From Aliiroseovarius sp. M344 (GTDB taxonomy: Bacteria; Pseudomonadota; Alphaproteobacteria; Rhodobacterales; Rhodobacteraceae): a stretch of 64,000 nucleotides of DNA. Within the stretch, counting starts at the first letter, position 1. Every line of letters starts with the position of its first letter. The position numbers were made by a program, and so were the translations under genes. The notes under the pieces are model-generated. The model saw only the letters and a program-made list of their open reading frames with translations. It was not told the origin of the DNA and did not search any database. The stretch is taken from positions 1,798,001 through 1,862,000 of the forward strand of contig NZ_CP081153.1 of NCBI RefSeq assembly GCF_025140835.1, written 5' to 3'. Shown here piece by piece: positions 33,901 through 42,583 of the stretch.

Positions 33901-34488
33901 TCACCAAACATCCGGCGTTTCGCCTTTTTCATCCATCTGCTGGAACACATCCTGAAGATAGCGTTGGAAAACCTGTTTCTGATAAACATCCGAGGTGACG
34001 TATTCCAATGATTTCAGGAAGTGAAAGGGTTTGAAATAGCCGGGCATGCGGAACGCCTCAGCTGCCCGAGCCGTACTGGTATCTGGAGCATCCGCGGGAA
34101 AAATCACCACAGTCGGAGTGAAATTCACCCCCCATTTGACCGCAAGATCACGTTCTTCCATGGCCTCACCGTCGAAATCAACCACCTCGCGCGCGCCGAA
34201 CAGGTTCAGTTGCACCACCATGAAGTTTTCGGTCAGGTGATTTACAATTTGCTCGCGCGCAAAGTTAACCTCGTGCAGCTCACGGCAATAGGGGCAGCCT
34301 TGCTGCTCGATCAGGATCAAAAGGTCTTTGCCCTCGCCGCCCGCTTCCGCCAGATCATCGGCCATTTCAAGAAAGCTGTCGGTAAACCACGGTTGCTTGT
34401 GTAGACCGTCATCCCCTAGCTCAGCCGCCGTCGCATGTGTCGTGAAGGTGAAGCAGATAACACTAAGAAATACAGAAAGAAAACGCAT
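33901..34488 (-). CDS. SoxW-like periplasmic thioredoxin
   Basis: This 195-aa protein starts at ATG 34488 behind GGGAGG. It has an N-terminal signal peptide (cut near THATAAE) and a thioredoxin-fold domain with active site GCPYC (CPYC) and cis-proline region NFTPTVVIFPAD. It is longer than a simple thioredoxin, with an extra C-terminal helix. It lies between soxD and soxE; in Paracoccus the SoxV-reduced thioredoxin is SoxW, encoded beside soxV, so this may be the relocated SoxW or a paralogue. The likely role is keeping SoxYZ thiols reduced. Confidence 0.75.
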   Translation of the reverse strand: MRFLSVFLSVICFTFTTHATAAELGDDGLHKQPWFTDSFLEMADDLAEAGGEGKDLLILIEQQGCPYCRELHEVNFAREQIVNHLTENFMVVQLNLFGAREVVDFDGEAMEERDLAVKWGVNFTPTVVIFPADAPDTSTARAAEAFRMPGYFKPFHFLKSLEYVTSDVYQKQVFQRYLQDVFQQMDEKGETPDVW

Positions 34489-34606
34489 TGAAACCTCCCA
34501 TGATCTCGTCGCGGTCGGGAGCGGTCTGGCCCCTGAATCCACATCAACTCATTTGGTGAAATCTTATCACAACTTGCCCCGCCCACCAAATATCCCGAAC
34601 AAAAAA

Positions 34607-34633
34607 GGGCGCCGTTGGAAACCAACAGCGCCC
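34607..34633 (-). terminator. Intrinsic terminator after soxD
   Basis: On the minus strand, GGGCGCTGTTGG-TTT-CCAACGGCGCCC is followed by TTTTTTG. The stem is 12 bp with one mismatch. It ends the soxCD transcript before the thioredoxin gene. Confidence 0.85.
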
Positions 34634-34653
34634 AGGTCGGGGTATGAACAAGT

Positions 34654-35712
34654 TTACTGGCTGTGGGATTTCAGAAATTCGAGGATCGCCTCGATATCTG
34701 CGTCCTTTTTCAGCCCGGCGAAGGTCATCTTGTTGCCCTTCAGGTATTTGCGCGGGTTGGCCAGATAGCCCGAAAGCGTTTCTGTGTCCCAGGCCAACCC
34801 GCCTTCACCGGCCGCCATCATCGGCTTGGAGTATTTGAAGCCGTCAACAGTGCCAGCGGTTCGACCCCAGACGCCATTCAGCATGGGTCCAACGCCGTTT
34901 TTCGCGCCGTCGCCAATCTTGTGGCAGGCTTTGCATTTCTTGAACACTTTCTCGCCCGCTGCGGCGAGGTCTGCATCGAAGGCAGCGGCAACAGGTGCGG
35001 CTGCTTCCGCGGCAGGTGCTGCGGCGTCTTCTGTCGGGGCTTCGGGGGCCGGAGCGGCCGTTATCACTTCATCCGCCTCGGCGCCCGCGTTTGGATCGCC
35101 CTTGAAGACCACGTTGCGCGTGATTTCAACCGGACCTGTTTTGCAATCGCTCATGCAGCGGTTGGTGAACACGCCGTATTCAGTTTCAGCACGATCGTCG
35201 ACAATGAACCCGTTTGCATTCGGCATTTCGACGTCCAAGAATGTCTCTTTGGACAACTCAAAGTCTTCATCAACCAGATCGTTCGAATACAGAATATAGG
35301 CCACAATCGCATAGACATCATCGTTGGACAGCGTCTGCGCCCCGCCAAATGGCATCGAGCGCCGCACATAGTCGAACGTGGTCGACAGATAGGGCCAATA
35401 AGACCCTACAGTTTTCAACGGGTCGGTATGGTCAAGCGTATCCGCGCCACCAGCGAGCTTCGGCCAATTGCCGACACCTTCGGCAAAATCGCCGTGGCAT
35501 GAGGCACAGTTATCGGCAAAAACCTCTTCGCCGGTCAGCACGTCTCCCGCGCCCTCTGGCAAGTTTGAGCCGTCAGGGAAAACATCCAGATCCCAGGCCG
35601 CAACCTCATCCGCCGTGGCCGCGCGACCCAGACCCAGCTTTTCAGCCATCGCGGGGGCGGCTGTCAGGGTGGCGATGGCTGTTGCCATCAGAAATTTAGG
35701 AAACTTCGACAT
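34654..35712 (-). CDS. soxD: SoxD, dihaem cytochrome c subunit of sulfane dehydrogenase
   Basis: This 352-aa protein starts at ATG 35712, behind GGAGG and overlapping the soxC stop by 17 bp. It has a signal peptide (to AMA, about 23), a first haem motif CASCH in the N-terminal domain, an Ala/Pro/Glu-rich linker, and a second class I cytochrome c domain with CKACH and KMTFAG methionine ligand. SoxD accepts electrons from SoxC during six-electron oxidation of the sulfane sulfur on SoxY, allowing complete oxidation without sulfur globules. Confidence 0.93.
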   Translation of the reverse strand: MSKFPKFLMATAIATLTAAPAMAEKLGLGRAATADEVAAWDLDVFPDGSNLPEGAGDVLTGEEVFADNCASCHGDFAEGVGNWPKLAGGADTLDHTDPLKTVGSYWPYLSTTFDYVRRSMPFGGAQTLSNDDVYAIVAYILYSNDLVDEDFELSKETFLDVEMPNANGFIVDDRAETEYGVFTNRCMSDCKTGPVEITRNVVFKGDPNAGAEADEVITAAPAPEAPTEDAAAPAAEAAAPVAAAFDADLAAAGEKVFKKCKACHKIGDGAKNGVGPMLNGVWGRTAGTVDGFKYSKPMMAAGEGGLAWDTETLSGYLANPRKYLKGNKMTFAGLKKDADIEAILEFLKSHSQ

Positions 35713-36976
35713 TGTTCGCCTCCCCACTCGCATTGACATGCCATGTCTGAATGCCGTTGTTGTGATAGATTGAGTTCAGGCCACGCACCTCGCGCAACTG
35801 CGTTTTGGTGGGCTGGACATAGCCCGTGTCGTCCGTCGCGCGCGCTTGCAGGAACATTTCGGACCCATCCCAGTCGATATCCAGATAGAAGCGGCTCAGC
35901 GCCATCTTCTTACCGGGTTCCGCCAGACGCGCCTCTTGCCACGTGACACCGCCATCCAGCGACACATCGACAGCCGCGATGGCCCCATTCCCAGACCATG
36001 CCAGCCCGGTGATAACCAGCGGGCCTTTTCCGTGAGTGATGGGCATTTGTGGGCTGGGGCTGGTGATGATCGACTTGGCATCCATCGTCCAAGTCCACTT
36101 GCGCGATGTACCATCGGCCAGTGTATCGGTGTATTTCGATGTCTCTTCGCGGCTTTCCACAGGCGCGTCCATCACCTCGATGCGGCGCAGCCATTTGACC
36201 CACATGTTGCCTTCCCATCCGGGCACAACCAGACGGACCGGATAACCATGCTCCATCCGAAGCGCTTCACCATTTGCTTTGAACGCGACCACGCAGTCGT
36301 CCAGCGCTTTTTCCATTGGGATGGACCGCCCGTTTGACGAAGCATCGGCCCCTTCAACATAGACCCACTTGTCCGCAAGATCGCCCGCGGCGTCCAGACC
36401 AGCCTCTTCCAGCAGGGTGCGCAGGGTTACGCCGGTATATTCCATATTGTGGATCATGCCGTGGGTGTATTGCGCGCCGTTCAGTTGAGCGCCCGCCCAT
36501 TCCATGCCGGTGTTGGCCGCGCATTCCAGGAAAAAGGTCTGCTGAACACGCGGGAAACGCTCAAGGTCTTCGTAAGAAAACACGAGCGGCGTATCGACCA
36601 GCCCGTTGATCATCAGGCGATAATCTTCTTTTTTCAGCGTGATCGCACCCGAGTGATGGCGTTCAAACGCACAGCCCTGCGGGGTGATCGTCCCATCCAG
36701 CGCATGGATCGGCGTAAAGTTGATCGAACTGATCGTGTCCGCTGTCAGCCATTCCACAGTGCGACGGACCACGTCGTCTTCAAATTCAATCGGCAGACCG
36801 TATGGCGTCGCATCCACGCCGTCGCCCAGACCGGTGGCCCAATCCTGAACCTCGGTGATCAACGGATCGCCTTCCGCACGCGCTGCACCTGCCGCGCCAA
36901 GCGCAGCCCCGGTGGCGGCGGCCCCTTTCAGGAACGCGCGGCGGGATGCGCCTGTTTTTGTAGAGCTGTCACTCAT
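35696..36976 (-). CDS. soxC: SoxC, molybdopterin sulfane dehydrogenase
   Basis: This 426-aa protein has a twin-arginine leader (SRRAFLKGAAATGAALGA). The sulfite-oxidase-type Moco domain contains FFLECAANT, whose Cys should ligate Mo, and a dimerisation domain follows (C-terminal about 120 residues). It converts the protein-bound sulfane of SoxY with SoxD as electron acceptor. Presence of soxCD predicts complete thiosulfate oxidation to sulfate. It is followed by, and overlaps, soxD; a terminator and an inverted repeat precede it. Confidence 0.93.
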   Translation of the reverse strand: MSDSSTKTGASRRAFLKGAAATGAALGAAGAARAEGDPLITEVQDWATGLGDGVDATPYGLPIEFEDDVVRRTVEWLTADTISSINFTPIHALDGTITPQGCAFERHHSGAITLKKEDYRLMINGLVDTPLVFSYEDLERFPRVQQTFFLECAANTGMEWAGAQLNGAQYTHGMIHNMEYTGVTLRTLLEEAGLDAAGDLADKWVYVEGADASSNGRSIPMEKALDDCVVAFKANGEALRMEHGYPVRLVVPGWEGNMWVKWLRRIEVMDAPVESREETSKYTDTLADGTSRKWTWTMDAKSIITSPSPQMPITHGKGPLVITGLAWSGNGAIAAVDVSLDGGVTWQEARLAEPGKKMALSRFYLDIDWDGSEMFLQARATDDTGYVQPTKTQLREVRGLNSIYHNNGIQTWHVNASGEANNVEVS

Positions 36977-37007
36977 TTGGCATCTCTCCTCTAGTATCTC
37001 AACATTC

Positions 37008-37027
37008 GCCTATGTGCATAGATAGGC
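37008..37027 (-). promoter_or_regulatory. Inverted repeat GCCTAT-N8-ATAGGC upstream of soxC
   Basis: Perfect 6-bp arms with an 8-base spacer, located 32 bp upstream of the soxC start and downstream of the soxB terminator. The geometry equals the ATTC-N8-GAAT sites but the arms differ, so regulator identity is uncertain. Confidence 0.4.
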
Positions 37028-37037
37028 TTGAAAAAAT

Positions 37038-37063
37038 GGCCCGGAGCCGCAGGACTCCGGGCC
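37038..37063 (-). terminator. Intrinsic terminator after soxB
   Basis: GGCCCGGAG/CTCCGGGCC, a perfect 9-bp stem with an 8-base loop, followed on the minus strand by ATTTTTTC. It is placed between soxB and soxC, so it would reduce soxCD relative to soxXYZAB unless soxC has its own promoter. Confidence 0.85.
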
Positions 37064-37071
37064 GAAACGTG

Positions 37072-38769
37072 TCAGATTCCCGTCACTGTGACCGACGTGT
37101 TCGGATCCAGTTTGATGGTGCCCTGCTTCTTGATGTGGCTTTCGACAACGTCCCAGATTTGCGGGCCTTCGGTGCCTTCGTTCACGGATGCCCAACCGGC
37201 GACCACATAGGTCTTGGCCGGATCGATTGCCTCGCCTGTTTTCAACAATGTCATCTCGGTGATCCGGTCGCCCTGCGGCTTGGTCACGTCGATGCGATAG
37301 CCCATGCCACCGATGCGCACCATATCTCCGCCCTGCTGGTAATAGGGATCGGGATTGAACAGGTTGTCGGCCACATCCTCAAGGATGGTGTGGATGAACT
37401 CGCCGGTCATCTCGGACCGATAGGCCTTGCCATAGGACATCGAGGTCACGTTCCAGATGTCTTCGCGCGTGATCTCCTGCCCCGGCAGGATCGACGGCCC
37501 CCAACGCACACCCGGTGACATGGCGATGTCAGCCTCGCGTTCGTTGATCAGCGCGTCGCAGATCAGATCATCCCACGACCCATTGAAATTGCCGCGACGA
37601 TAAAGAAGCGTGTCGGTGGTGCCGATTACCTCTTCCAGTTCGGCCTTATAAGGCGCGCGTTGTTCGTCAATCAGCTGCGTAATGGTCGCATCTGGCGTGA
37701 TCACGTCCGCAAAGATCGGAATCAGCTTGTGGCGTATGCCCATCATTTTGCCATCGCGCACATCCAGATCGACGCGGCTGACAAACTTGGAGTTGGACCC
37801 TGAGGCAATGATGAACGTCTGTTCCACCTGCACCGGTTCAGGCAGCGCATCATGGGTGTGACCCGACAAGATAACGTCGATGCCGGTGACTTTGCTGGCC
37901 ATCTTCTTGTCCACGTCAAAGCCGTTATGGCTGAGCACCACAACCAGTTCAGCGCCGGCGGCGCGCACTTCGTCCACCATCGCTTGCATGTTTTCGTCGC
38001 GAATACCAAACGAGTATTCCGGGAACATCCAACCGGGGTTGGCAATCGGCATATAGGGGAACGCTTGGCCGATCACCGCGACCTTTACACCACCGCGTTC
38101 GAAGAACTTGTATGGTTTGAACAATTCGGCAGGCTCGTCCCACTCTGCGTCAAAGATGTTCTGACCCAAGGCGGCAAAGGGCAATCCCTCGACAATCTCA
38201 TTCACCCGCTCTGATCCCAGCGTGAATTCCCAGTGGAAAGTCATTGCGTCGGGCTTCAGCGCGTTCATCACATTGACCACGTCCTGTCCTTGCGTGTGGT
38301 GGCAAGTGTAGGATCCGTGCCATGTGTCGCCGCCATCCAGAAGCAGCGCATCGGGACGTTCTGCCCGAATGGCATTCACAACGGTGGCCACGCGGTCCAT
38401 CCCGCCAACCCGGCCATAAGTCTGTGCCAAGGCGGAGAAATCGTTATAGGTCAAGGCATAAGCCGATGGCGACCCATCTTCGATCCCGTAAGCTTTGCGG
38501 AAATCGGCACCGGTGACATGTGGCATTTGCCCCTTGGCAGCACCAACACCCAGATTGATCTCGGGCTCGCGGAAAAAAATCGGTTTCAGTTGCGCATGAA
38601 TGTCCGTGATATGAATCAGGCTCACATTCCCGAACGTGTCAAACTTCAGAAGATCGTCTTGTGTCAACGCCTGCTGTGCGGCCAGTCGCGCCCAGTTGCC
38701 GAAGCCCGAAGCGCCATACAAAGCCGACGCTGCCATCGAGACCTGAAGAAAATCACGGCGAGAGATCAT
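37072..38769 (-). CDS. soxB: SoxB, thiosulfohydrolase
   Basis: This 565-aa protein starts at ATG 38769; a longer frame upstream has no ribosome site. A twin-arginine leader (SRRDFLQVSMAASALYG) sends the folded Mn enzyme to the periplasm. The 5'-nucleotidase-like metallophosphatase motifs are present: LIHITDIHAQL, DGGDTWHGS, LSHNGF, SGHTHDALPEP. It hydrolyses sulfate from the SoxY-bound sulfonate. It is preceded by soxA with a 110-bp spacer that contains a hairpin. Confidence 0.95.
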   Translation of the reverse strand: MISRRDFLQVSMAASALYGASGFGNWARLAAQQALTQDDLLKFDTFGNVSLIHITDIHAQLKPIFFREPEINLGVGAAKGQMPHVTGADFRKAYGIEDGSPSAYALTYNDFSALAQTYGRVGGMDRVATVVNAIRAERPDALLLDGGDTWHGSYTCHHTQGQDVVNVMNALKPDAMTFHWEFTLGSERVNEIVEGLPFAALGQNIFDAEWDEPAELFKPYKFFERGGVKVAVIGQAFPYMPIANPGWMFPEYSFGIRDENMQAMVDEVRAAGAELVVVLSHNGFDVDKKMASKVTGIDVILSGHTHDALPEPVQVEQTFIIASGSNSKFVSRVDLDVRDGKMMGIRHKLIPIFADVITPDATITQLIDEQRAPYKAELEEVIGTTDTLLYRRGNFNGSWDDLICDALINEREADIAMSPGVRWGPSILPGQEITREDIWNVTSMSYGKAYRSEMTGEFIHTILEDVADNLFNPDPYYQQGGDMVRIGGMGYRIDVTKPQGDRITEMTLLKTGEAIDPAKTYVVAGWASVNEGTEGPQIWDVVESHIKKQGTIKLDPNTSVTVTGI

Positions 38770-38845
38770 GAGAGGTTTCCCTTTTCCATCAAAGCCCCAA
38801 CGCGCGGTATTCATGCGGAGGTTTGAATGTGTTCACATAAAGAAA

Positions 38846-38871
38846 CCCCGCCCGGCTGGAACCGAACGGGG
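38846..38871 (-). terminator. Imperfect hairpin with T-rich tail between soxA and soxB
   Basis: On the minus strand CCCCGTTCGG-TTCCAG-CCGGGCGGGG is followed by TTTCTTT. The two central stem mismatches would make it partial, an attenuator that sets soxB expression below soxXYZA. Confidence 0.6.
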
Positions 38872-38879
38872 CGATTGAT

Positions 38880-39731
38880 TTAGTTGCGGACCGACGGACC
38901 TTCGACCGACAGACCGTTTCCGCGTGAGGCGACATAAAGCTCAAGCGCCACAAACTCGGGAGAGCCGGGGTTGAACGTCGCAGCACGGGTGTCACGAATA
39001 CAGCCTTTGAACCGCGAATGAGAGCCGTTCAACTTGGTGTTTTTCAGACGATAGGTTGGAAACCCGTTGATCTGGCCTTGGCTCAGGTGATCGGCGCGGA
39101 TCATGTTGCCATAGTTGGCCTCATGACAATTGGCGCAGCTCAGCTCAAGCTGACCATAGCGGGTATAGTAGATCTCTTTACCCTGCTCCCACGTGGACTG
39201 CGCCGGGCCGTCAATGGCAACGTTGACAGGCATGCCGCGCGACACGGATGCCAAAAGCGCCTCAACGTCGATCGCGTCGCTTTTGTCATATCCCCAAGCT
39301 TCTGCACCCATACGGTTTTCGCGGCAGTCGTTCATCTGCATTTGCAGAGTGCGAACTTCGCCCGCTTCTTCGTTCCACTTCGGATATACTGCCTTAACGC
39401 CTGCCATTTCCTCGGCTTCGCCGTGACAATCCGCACAGGATTTACCTTCGGTTCCATCTGCGGTCGCCCAAATCTCCGCACCGTTCTCGACACCCAACAT
39501 TCCCGGGTTGTCGAAATCATCCATCTGCATGGTCTGGGTCTGGTCAGAGCGGAAACGCCAGCCTGACATGACTTCGTCCAGCGCATCAGACAGATGCGCC
39601 GGTGCGGCCGTCTTGGTGACGATTTGGATATCACCATTGACGATAAGTTCGGCGTTTTCATCGGCTGTGGCAACCGCCGCCCCGGTGAACGAGGCAGCGA
39701 CCAAAGCTGTAATGCCGTAAAGTTTCTTCAT
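38880..39731 (-). CDS. soxA: SoxA, dihaem sulfur-transfer cytochrome subunit
   Basis: This 283-aa periplasmic protein has a signal peptide to about residue 23. Its two CxxCH haem sites are CADCH and CANCH. FKGCIRDTRA carries the active-site cysteine, modified to a persulfide, that helps ligate the second haem. With SoxX it forms the SoxXA complex, which joins thiosulfate to SoxY. Gene order soxX-Y-Z-A and the GGAGG start context are as in other alphaproteobacteria. Confidence 0.95.
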   Translation of the reverse strand: MKKLYGITALVAASFTGAAVATADENAELIVNGDIQIVTKTAAPAHLSDALDEVMSGWRFRSDQTQTMQMDDFDNPGMLGVENGAEIWATADGTEGKSCADCHGEAEEMAGVKAVYPKWNEEAGEVRTLQMQMNDCRENRMGAEAWGYDKSDAIDVEALLASVSRGMPVNVAIDGPAQSTWEQGKEIYYTRYGQLELSCANCHEANYGNMIRADHLSQGQINGFPTYRLKNTKLNGSHSRFKGCIRDTRAATFNPGSPEFVALELYVASRGNGLSVEGPSVRN

Positions 39732-39758
39732 TATATTTATTCCTCCCTTACGCCGCGC

Positions 39759-40088
39759 TTAGCCGACCGCGATCGGCTTCGACTCTTCATAAACAGAGCC
39801 ATCGTCGTCATACCAAGTGAATTTGAATTCGCCCGCTTCATCAACTTTGGCGTCAAATTCAAGATATGGATTGGTCGAGATTGCGGGCTCCAGCGTGACG
39901 TCAATCACCATTTTGCCGTTCAACTCGCAAGTGAAGCGGTTGATGATCGAACGCGGGATCAAATTGCCGTCGCCGTCTTTACGCTGGCCTGATTCCATCT
40001 TGTGGCTGATCAGGGTCTTCAATGTCACCACCTCACCGGCACTTGCCGATTTCGGGACTTTCACGCGGGGTTTTACACCGTCTGCCAT
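39759..40088 (-). CDS. soxZ: SoxZ, SoxY-binding carrier subunit
   Basis: This 109-aa protein has no signal peptide of its own (MADGVKPRVKV start), as usual for SoxZ, which is exported with SoxY by the Tat system. The all-beta fold signature is seen (VTLKTLISHKMESGQRKD, then FEFD and FTWYDDDGS). It pairs with SoxY to carry sulfur intermediates. It lies 18 bp after soxY. Confidence 0.95.
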   Translation of the reverse strand: MADGVKPRVKVPKSASAGEVVTLKTLISHKMESGQRKDGDGNLIPRSIINRFTCELNGKMVIDVTLEPAISTNPYLEFDAKVDEAGEFKFTWYDDDGSVYEESKPIAVG

Positions 40089-40106
40089 GTCTTCAAGCTC
40101 CTCTAA

Positions 40107-40523
40107 TTAGCCGCCGCAGCCGCCGATGGTGACTTTTACCGTCGACGACGCTTTCACAAAGCTGCCATCGGCCATTTTCGCAATGGCAATCACGTCCTGC
40201 GTGCCTGCCAGTCGCATCCGGGTCGAGGCTGCCTGACTGCCAGCCGCTTCGCCGAAGTTGAATTGCGCCACGCCAGGTGTCGGGTTGCCCGCTGCAAGCA
40301 GCAGGATTGAAACCGCGCCAGGCGCGTCGACAGAAACGGGAACAGTGTTGCCGTTTTCTGCAATTTCAGGGGCTGTTAGCGTGATCCCGCCTTCGCCCGC
40401 ATCTGCCCCACCAGTAAAGGCGGCAATCGCGTCGTCCGCAGCAGCGGCCGCACGCATTGGCAACATGGCGACGGCGGTTGCGCCGAGACCGAGTGCCAGA
40501 GCTTCACGTCGTGTGAATTTCAT
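40107..40523 (-). CDS. soxY: SoxY, sulfur carrier protein
   Basis: This 138-aa protein starts with a twin-arginine-like leader (TRREALALGLGATAVAML). It ends in the diagnostic flexible GGCGG tail (VTIGGCGG), whose cysteine carries the thiosulfate-derived intermediates from SoxXA to SoxB and SoxCD. It is followed at 18 bp by soxZ. The start at 40523 follows GGAGACACAG. Confidence 0.97.
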   Translation of the reverse strand: MKFTRREALALGLGATAVAMLPMRAAAAADDAIAAFTGGADAGEGGITLTAPEIAENGNTVPVSVDAPGAVSILLLAAGNPTPGVAQFNFGEAAGSQAASTRMRLAGTQDVIAIAKMADGSFVKASSTVKVTIGGCGG

Positions 40524-40561
40524 CTGTGTCTCCTATAGAAAGGTTTTGCCGACCCGACCGC

Positions 40562-41032
40562 TTATTTCAGCGTCATCAGATAGGCGACAACATCTTCGAT
40601 CTGCTGCGCTGACAGCAGGGGTTCAACATCGCCCTCGTGTGCTTTGCCGGTATAGGCGTTGCCCAGACGCGTGAAACCGTCGGTCTTGTAGAAAGACGGC
40701 ATCATCGATTCCTCGAACGTCATCTTGGCGTTGGCCACGATACCGCGCAGTTCCGCTTCGCTCCAACGGTCACCAGCACCATCCAGCAGCGGGCCGACTT
40801 CACCATGAAACGGCGCTTTGGCCAGATCAGTAACTTCGTGACAGGCAATGCAATTGCCCTGTGATTTCGTCGATACAATTTTGGCGCCTTCCATCGGGTC
40901 ACCAGCGACACCTGTCAAAGACTGGGCAACCGCCCCTTCTTCAAACAAAACATCTGCAGGCGACACCGTTTCGGCGTTTGCCATTCCAAGCCCAGCAAGC
41001 AGGGCGACAAGCGTGATCGTTGTCCGCTTCAT
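40562..41032 (-). CDS. soxX: SoxX, monohaem cytochrome c subunit
   Basis: This 156-aa protein starts at ATG 41032 behind GGGAGG; a longer upstream frame has no support. It has a signal peptide (to ANA, about 19), one haem site CIACH and a methionine ligand region near KMTFEESMMPS. SoxX partners SoxA. A candidate SoxR operator lies 71-90 bp upstream of the start. It is the first gene of the soxXYZAB run. Confidence 0.93.
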   Translation of the reverse strand: MKRTTITLVALLAGLGMANAETVSPADVLFEEGAVAQSLTGVAGDPMEGAKIVSTKSQGNCIACHEVTDLAKAPFHGEVGPLLDGAGDRWSEAELRGIVANAKMTFEESMMPSFYKTDGFTRLGNAYTGKAHEGDVEPLLSAQQIEDVVAYLMTLK

Positions 41033-41102
41033 GATACCTCCCATAACCGTTGTGTGCACAACTGTGTGCCAAACTAACATGCGAAGTAAATTCCGCAACA
41101 TC

Positions 41103-41122
41103 AAATTCTAATTTTTGAATTT
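41103..41122 (-). promoter_or_regulatory. Candidate SoxR operator, AAATTC-N8-GAATTT, upstream of soxX
   Basis: Perfect 6-bp inverted repeat with 8-base spacer TAATTTTT, between soxV and soxX. In Paracoccus-type systems the ArsR-family repressor SoxR binds the intergenic regions before soxX (or soxW-soxX) and between soxS and soxV, so this location fits. Confidence 0.65.
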
Positions 41123-41208
41123 TTCGCAGGTGCAGCGAAACAGATTGGCCAAACACCTGCCCTCGAATACCGCCTAATCACCTGTTATTTTTATGATAAA
41201 TTGGATTC

Positions 41209-41946
41209 TTAGCCAAGATTACTGAACCACGGCATCCAATCCAGCATGAATTGCCCAATCGCATTCACGCTATTTGTAGCGATCAAAATCGCAAAGACGA
41301 TCAACATCACGCCCATGGTCCGCTCGACCCAGGGAAGGTATTTTCGGTTGCGCCCGGCCCAGGCCAGAAACGGTCGCGCAAACAGGGCCGCAATCACGAA
41401 TGGGGTGGTCATCGCCAAGCCATAGACCGCCAGCAAAAGCGCACCGCGCGACAGATCCCCCATGCCGGAGGCGATCATGAGAATCGACGCCAAGGCCGGC
41501 CCGACGCAAGGTGTCCAGCCAAACCCAAACGCGAGCCCCATCAGATAGGCCCCCATGATTGTGCTGGGCGCGGCCTTACTTTCCAGCCGCGCCTCACGAT
41601 ACAGGAAGGGTATTTTCACAATGCCAAGGAAATGCAGCCCGAAGGCCAGCAGAATCGCCGCCCCTAGATAACTGAGTGTCTCTTTGTACCGCGCGAAGGC
41701 AGACCCCAACGCCGTTGCCCCAAGGCCGAGCAGAATGAAAATTGTCGTCACACCAAACGCAAAAGCGACCGCCGACACCACAAGGCGGCGCTGTGCCCCT
41801 TGGCTGATCCGCCCCTCGCCCGTCAGTTCGTTCATCGAGATACCGGCCATATAGCACAGGTAGAAAGGGACCATCGGCAGGATGCAGGGCGTGAAGAAAG
41901 ACAGGAGGCCCGCGAGCGCAGCGCCTGCAAAAGAGATGTCGAGCAT
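41209..41946 (-). CDS. soxV: SoxV, CcdA-type thiol-disulfide membrane transporter
   Basis: This 245-aa membrane protein has about six transmembrane helices and CcdA/DsbD signatures: FFTPCILPMVPFYLCYMAG near the N-terminus (first redox Cys) and FGFGWTPCVGPAL in the second half (second Cys). It passes electrons from cytoplasmic thioredoxin to periplasmic thioredoxins that keep the Sox proteins reduced. It is divergent from soxS; 82 bp between them hold the shared promoter region, including TTGAA-N11-TTCAA (41956-41976). Confidence 0.93.
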   Translation of the reverse strand: MLDISFAGAALAGLLSFFTPCILPMVPFYLCYMAGISMNELTGEGRISQGAQRRLVVSAVAFAFGVTTIFILLGLGATALGSAFARYKETLSYLGAAILLAFGLHFLGIVKIPFLYREARLESKAAPSTIMGAYLMGLAFGFGWTPCVGPALASILMIASGMGDLSRGALLLAVYGLAMTTPFVIAALFARPFLAWAGRNRKYLPWVERTMGVMLIVFAILIATNSVNAIGQFMLDWMPWFSNLG

Positions 41947-42028
41947 CGGCGTTCCTTGAAATCAGTACATATTCAAATTAAGTGTTCTATGGAAACTAGG
42001 TCAACCATTTACCCTGTCGGAATACATC

Positions 42029-42460
42029 ATGTCGCTATTGCGTGCCGTCTTGGCAGCTTTCTTTCTGGGGTTATTCGCAACCACTGCGTCCGCTGCCGAA
42101 TTGGTGATGGTCGAAGAGCCGGGCTGCCCATGGTGCGCCAAGTGGGAGCGCGAACTGGGTGCGATCTATCCGAAGACACCGGAGGGCCAGTTTGCGCCGC
42201 TGCGCAAAGTGCAGCTGCATGAACTTCGTCGCAACAGCGATCCGGCTGAACTGGGTTTTGCATTGGACCGACCTGTGACCTTCACGCCGACATTCCTGTT
42301 GATCGAAAACGGGATCGAGGTCGCCCGCCTGCAAGGCTATCCGGGCGAAGATTTCTTCTGGGGCTTGCTTGAGCAAATGTTGACAGAAAAGACAAACTAT
42401 CTGGCCCCAACAACACCCGACACCAGCACTCTGCCAGCAGCGGAACAGGTTACCAACTGA
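42029..42460 (+). CDS. soxS: SoxS, periplasmic thioredoxin-like protein
   Basis: This 143-aa protein has a signal peptide (LLRAVLAAFFLGLFATTASAA) followed by a CxxC site in EEPGCPWCAKWE and the cis-proline strand RPVTFTPTFLLIENG. SoxS in Paracoccus is a thiol oxidoreductase needed for Sox activity and reactivates SoxYZ. It is divergent from soxV and upstream of soxR, the regulatory arm of the cluster. Confidence 0.9.
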   Translation: MSLLRAVLAAFFLGLFATTASAAELVMVEEPGCPWCAKWERELGAIYPKTPEGQFAPLRKVQLHELRRNSDPAELGFALDRPVTFTPTFLLIENGIEVARLQGYPGEDFFWGLLEQMLTEKTNYLAPTTPDTSTLPAAEQVTN

Positions 42461-42583
42461 TCACCTGTTGCCCTATATGCTCAACTGCGATTGGTATATC
42501 GGCTGTTCCTGCGTCAAGATTGCAATAAACACGATGCGTCTATAAGACTTGCAGATAGCGGTATCAAAGAAAAGGAACCGACC

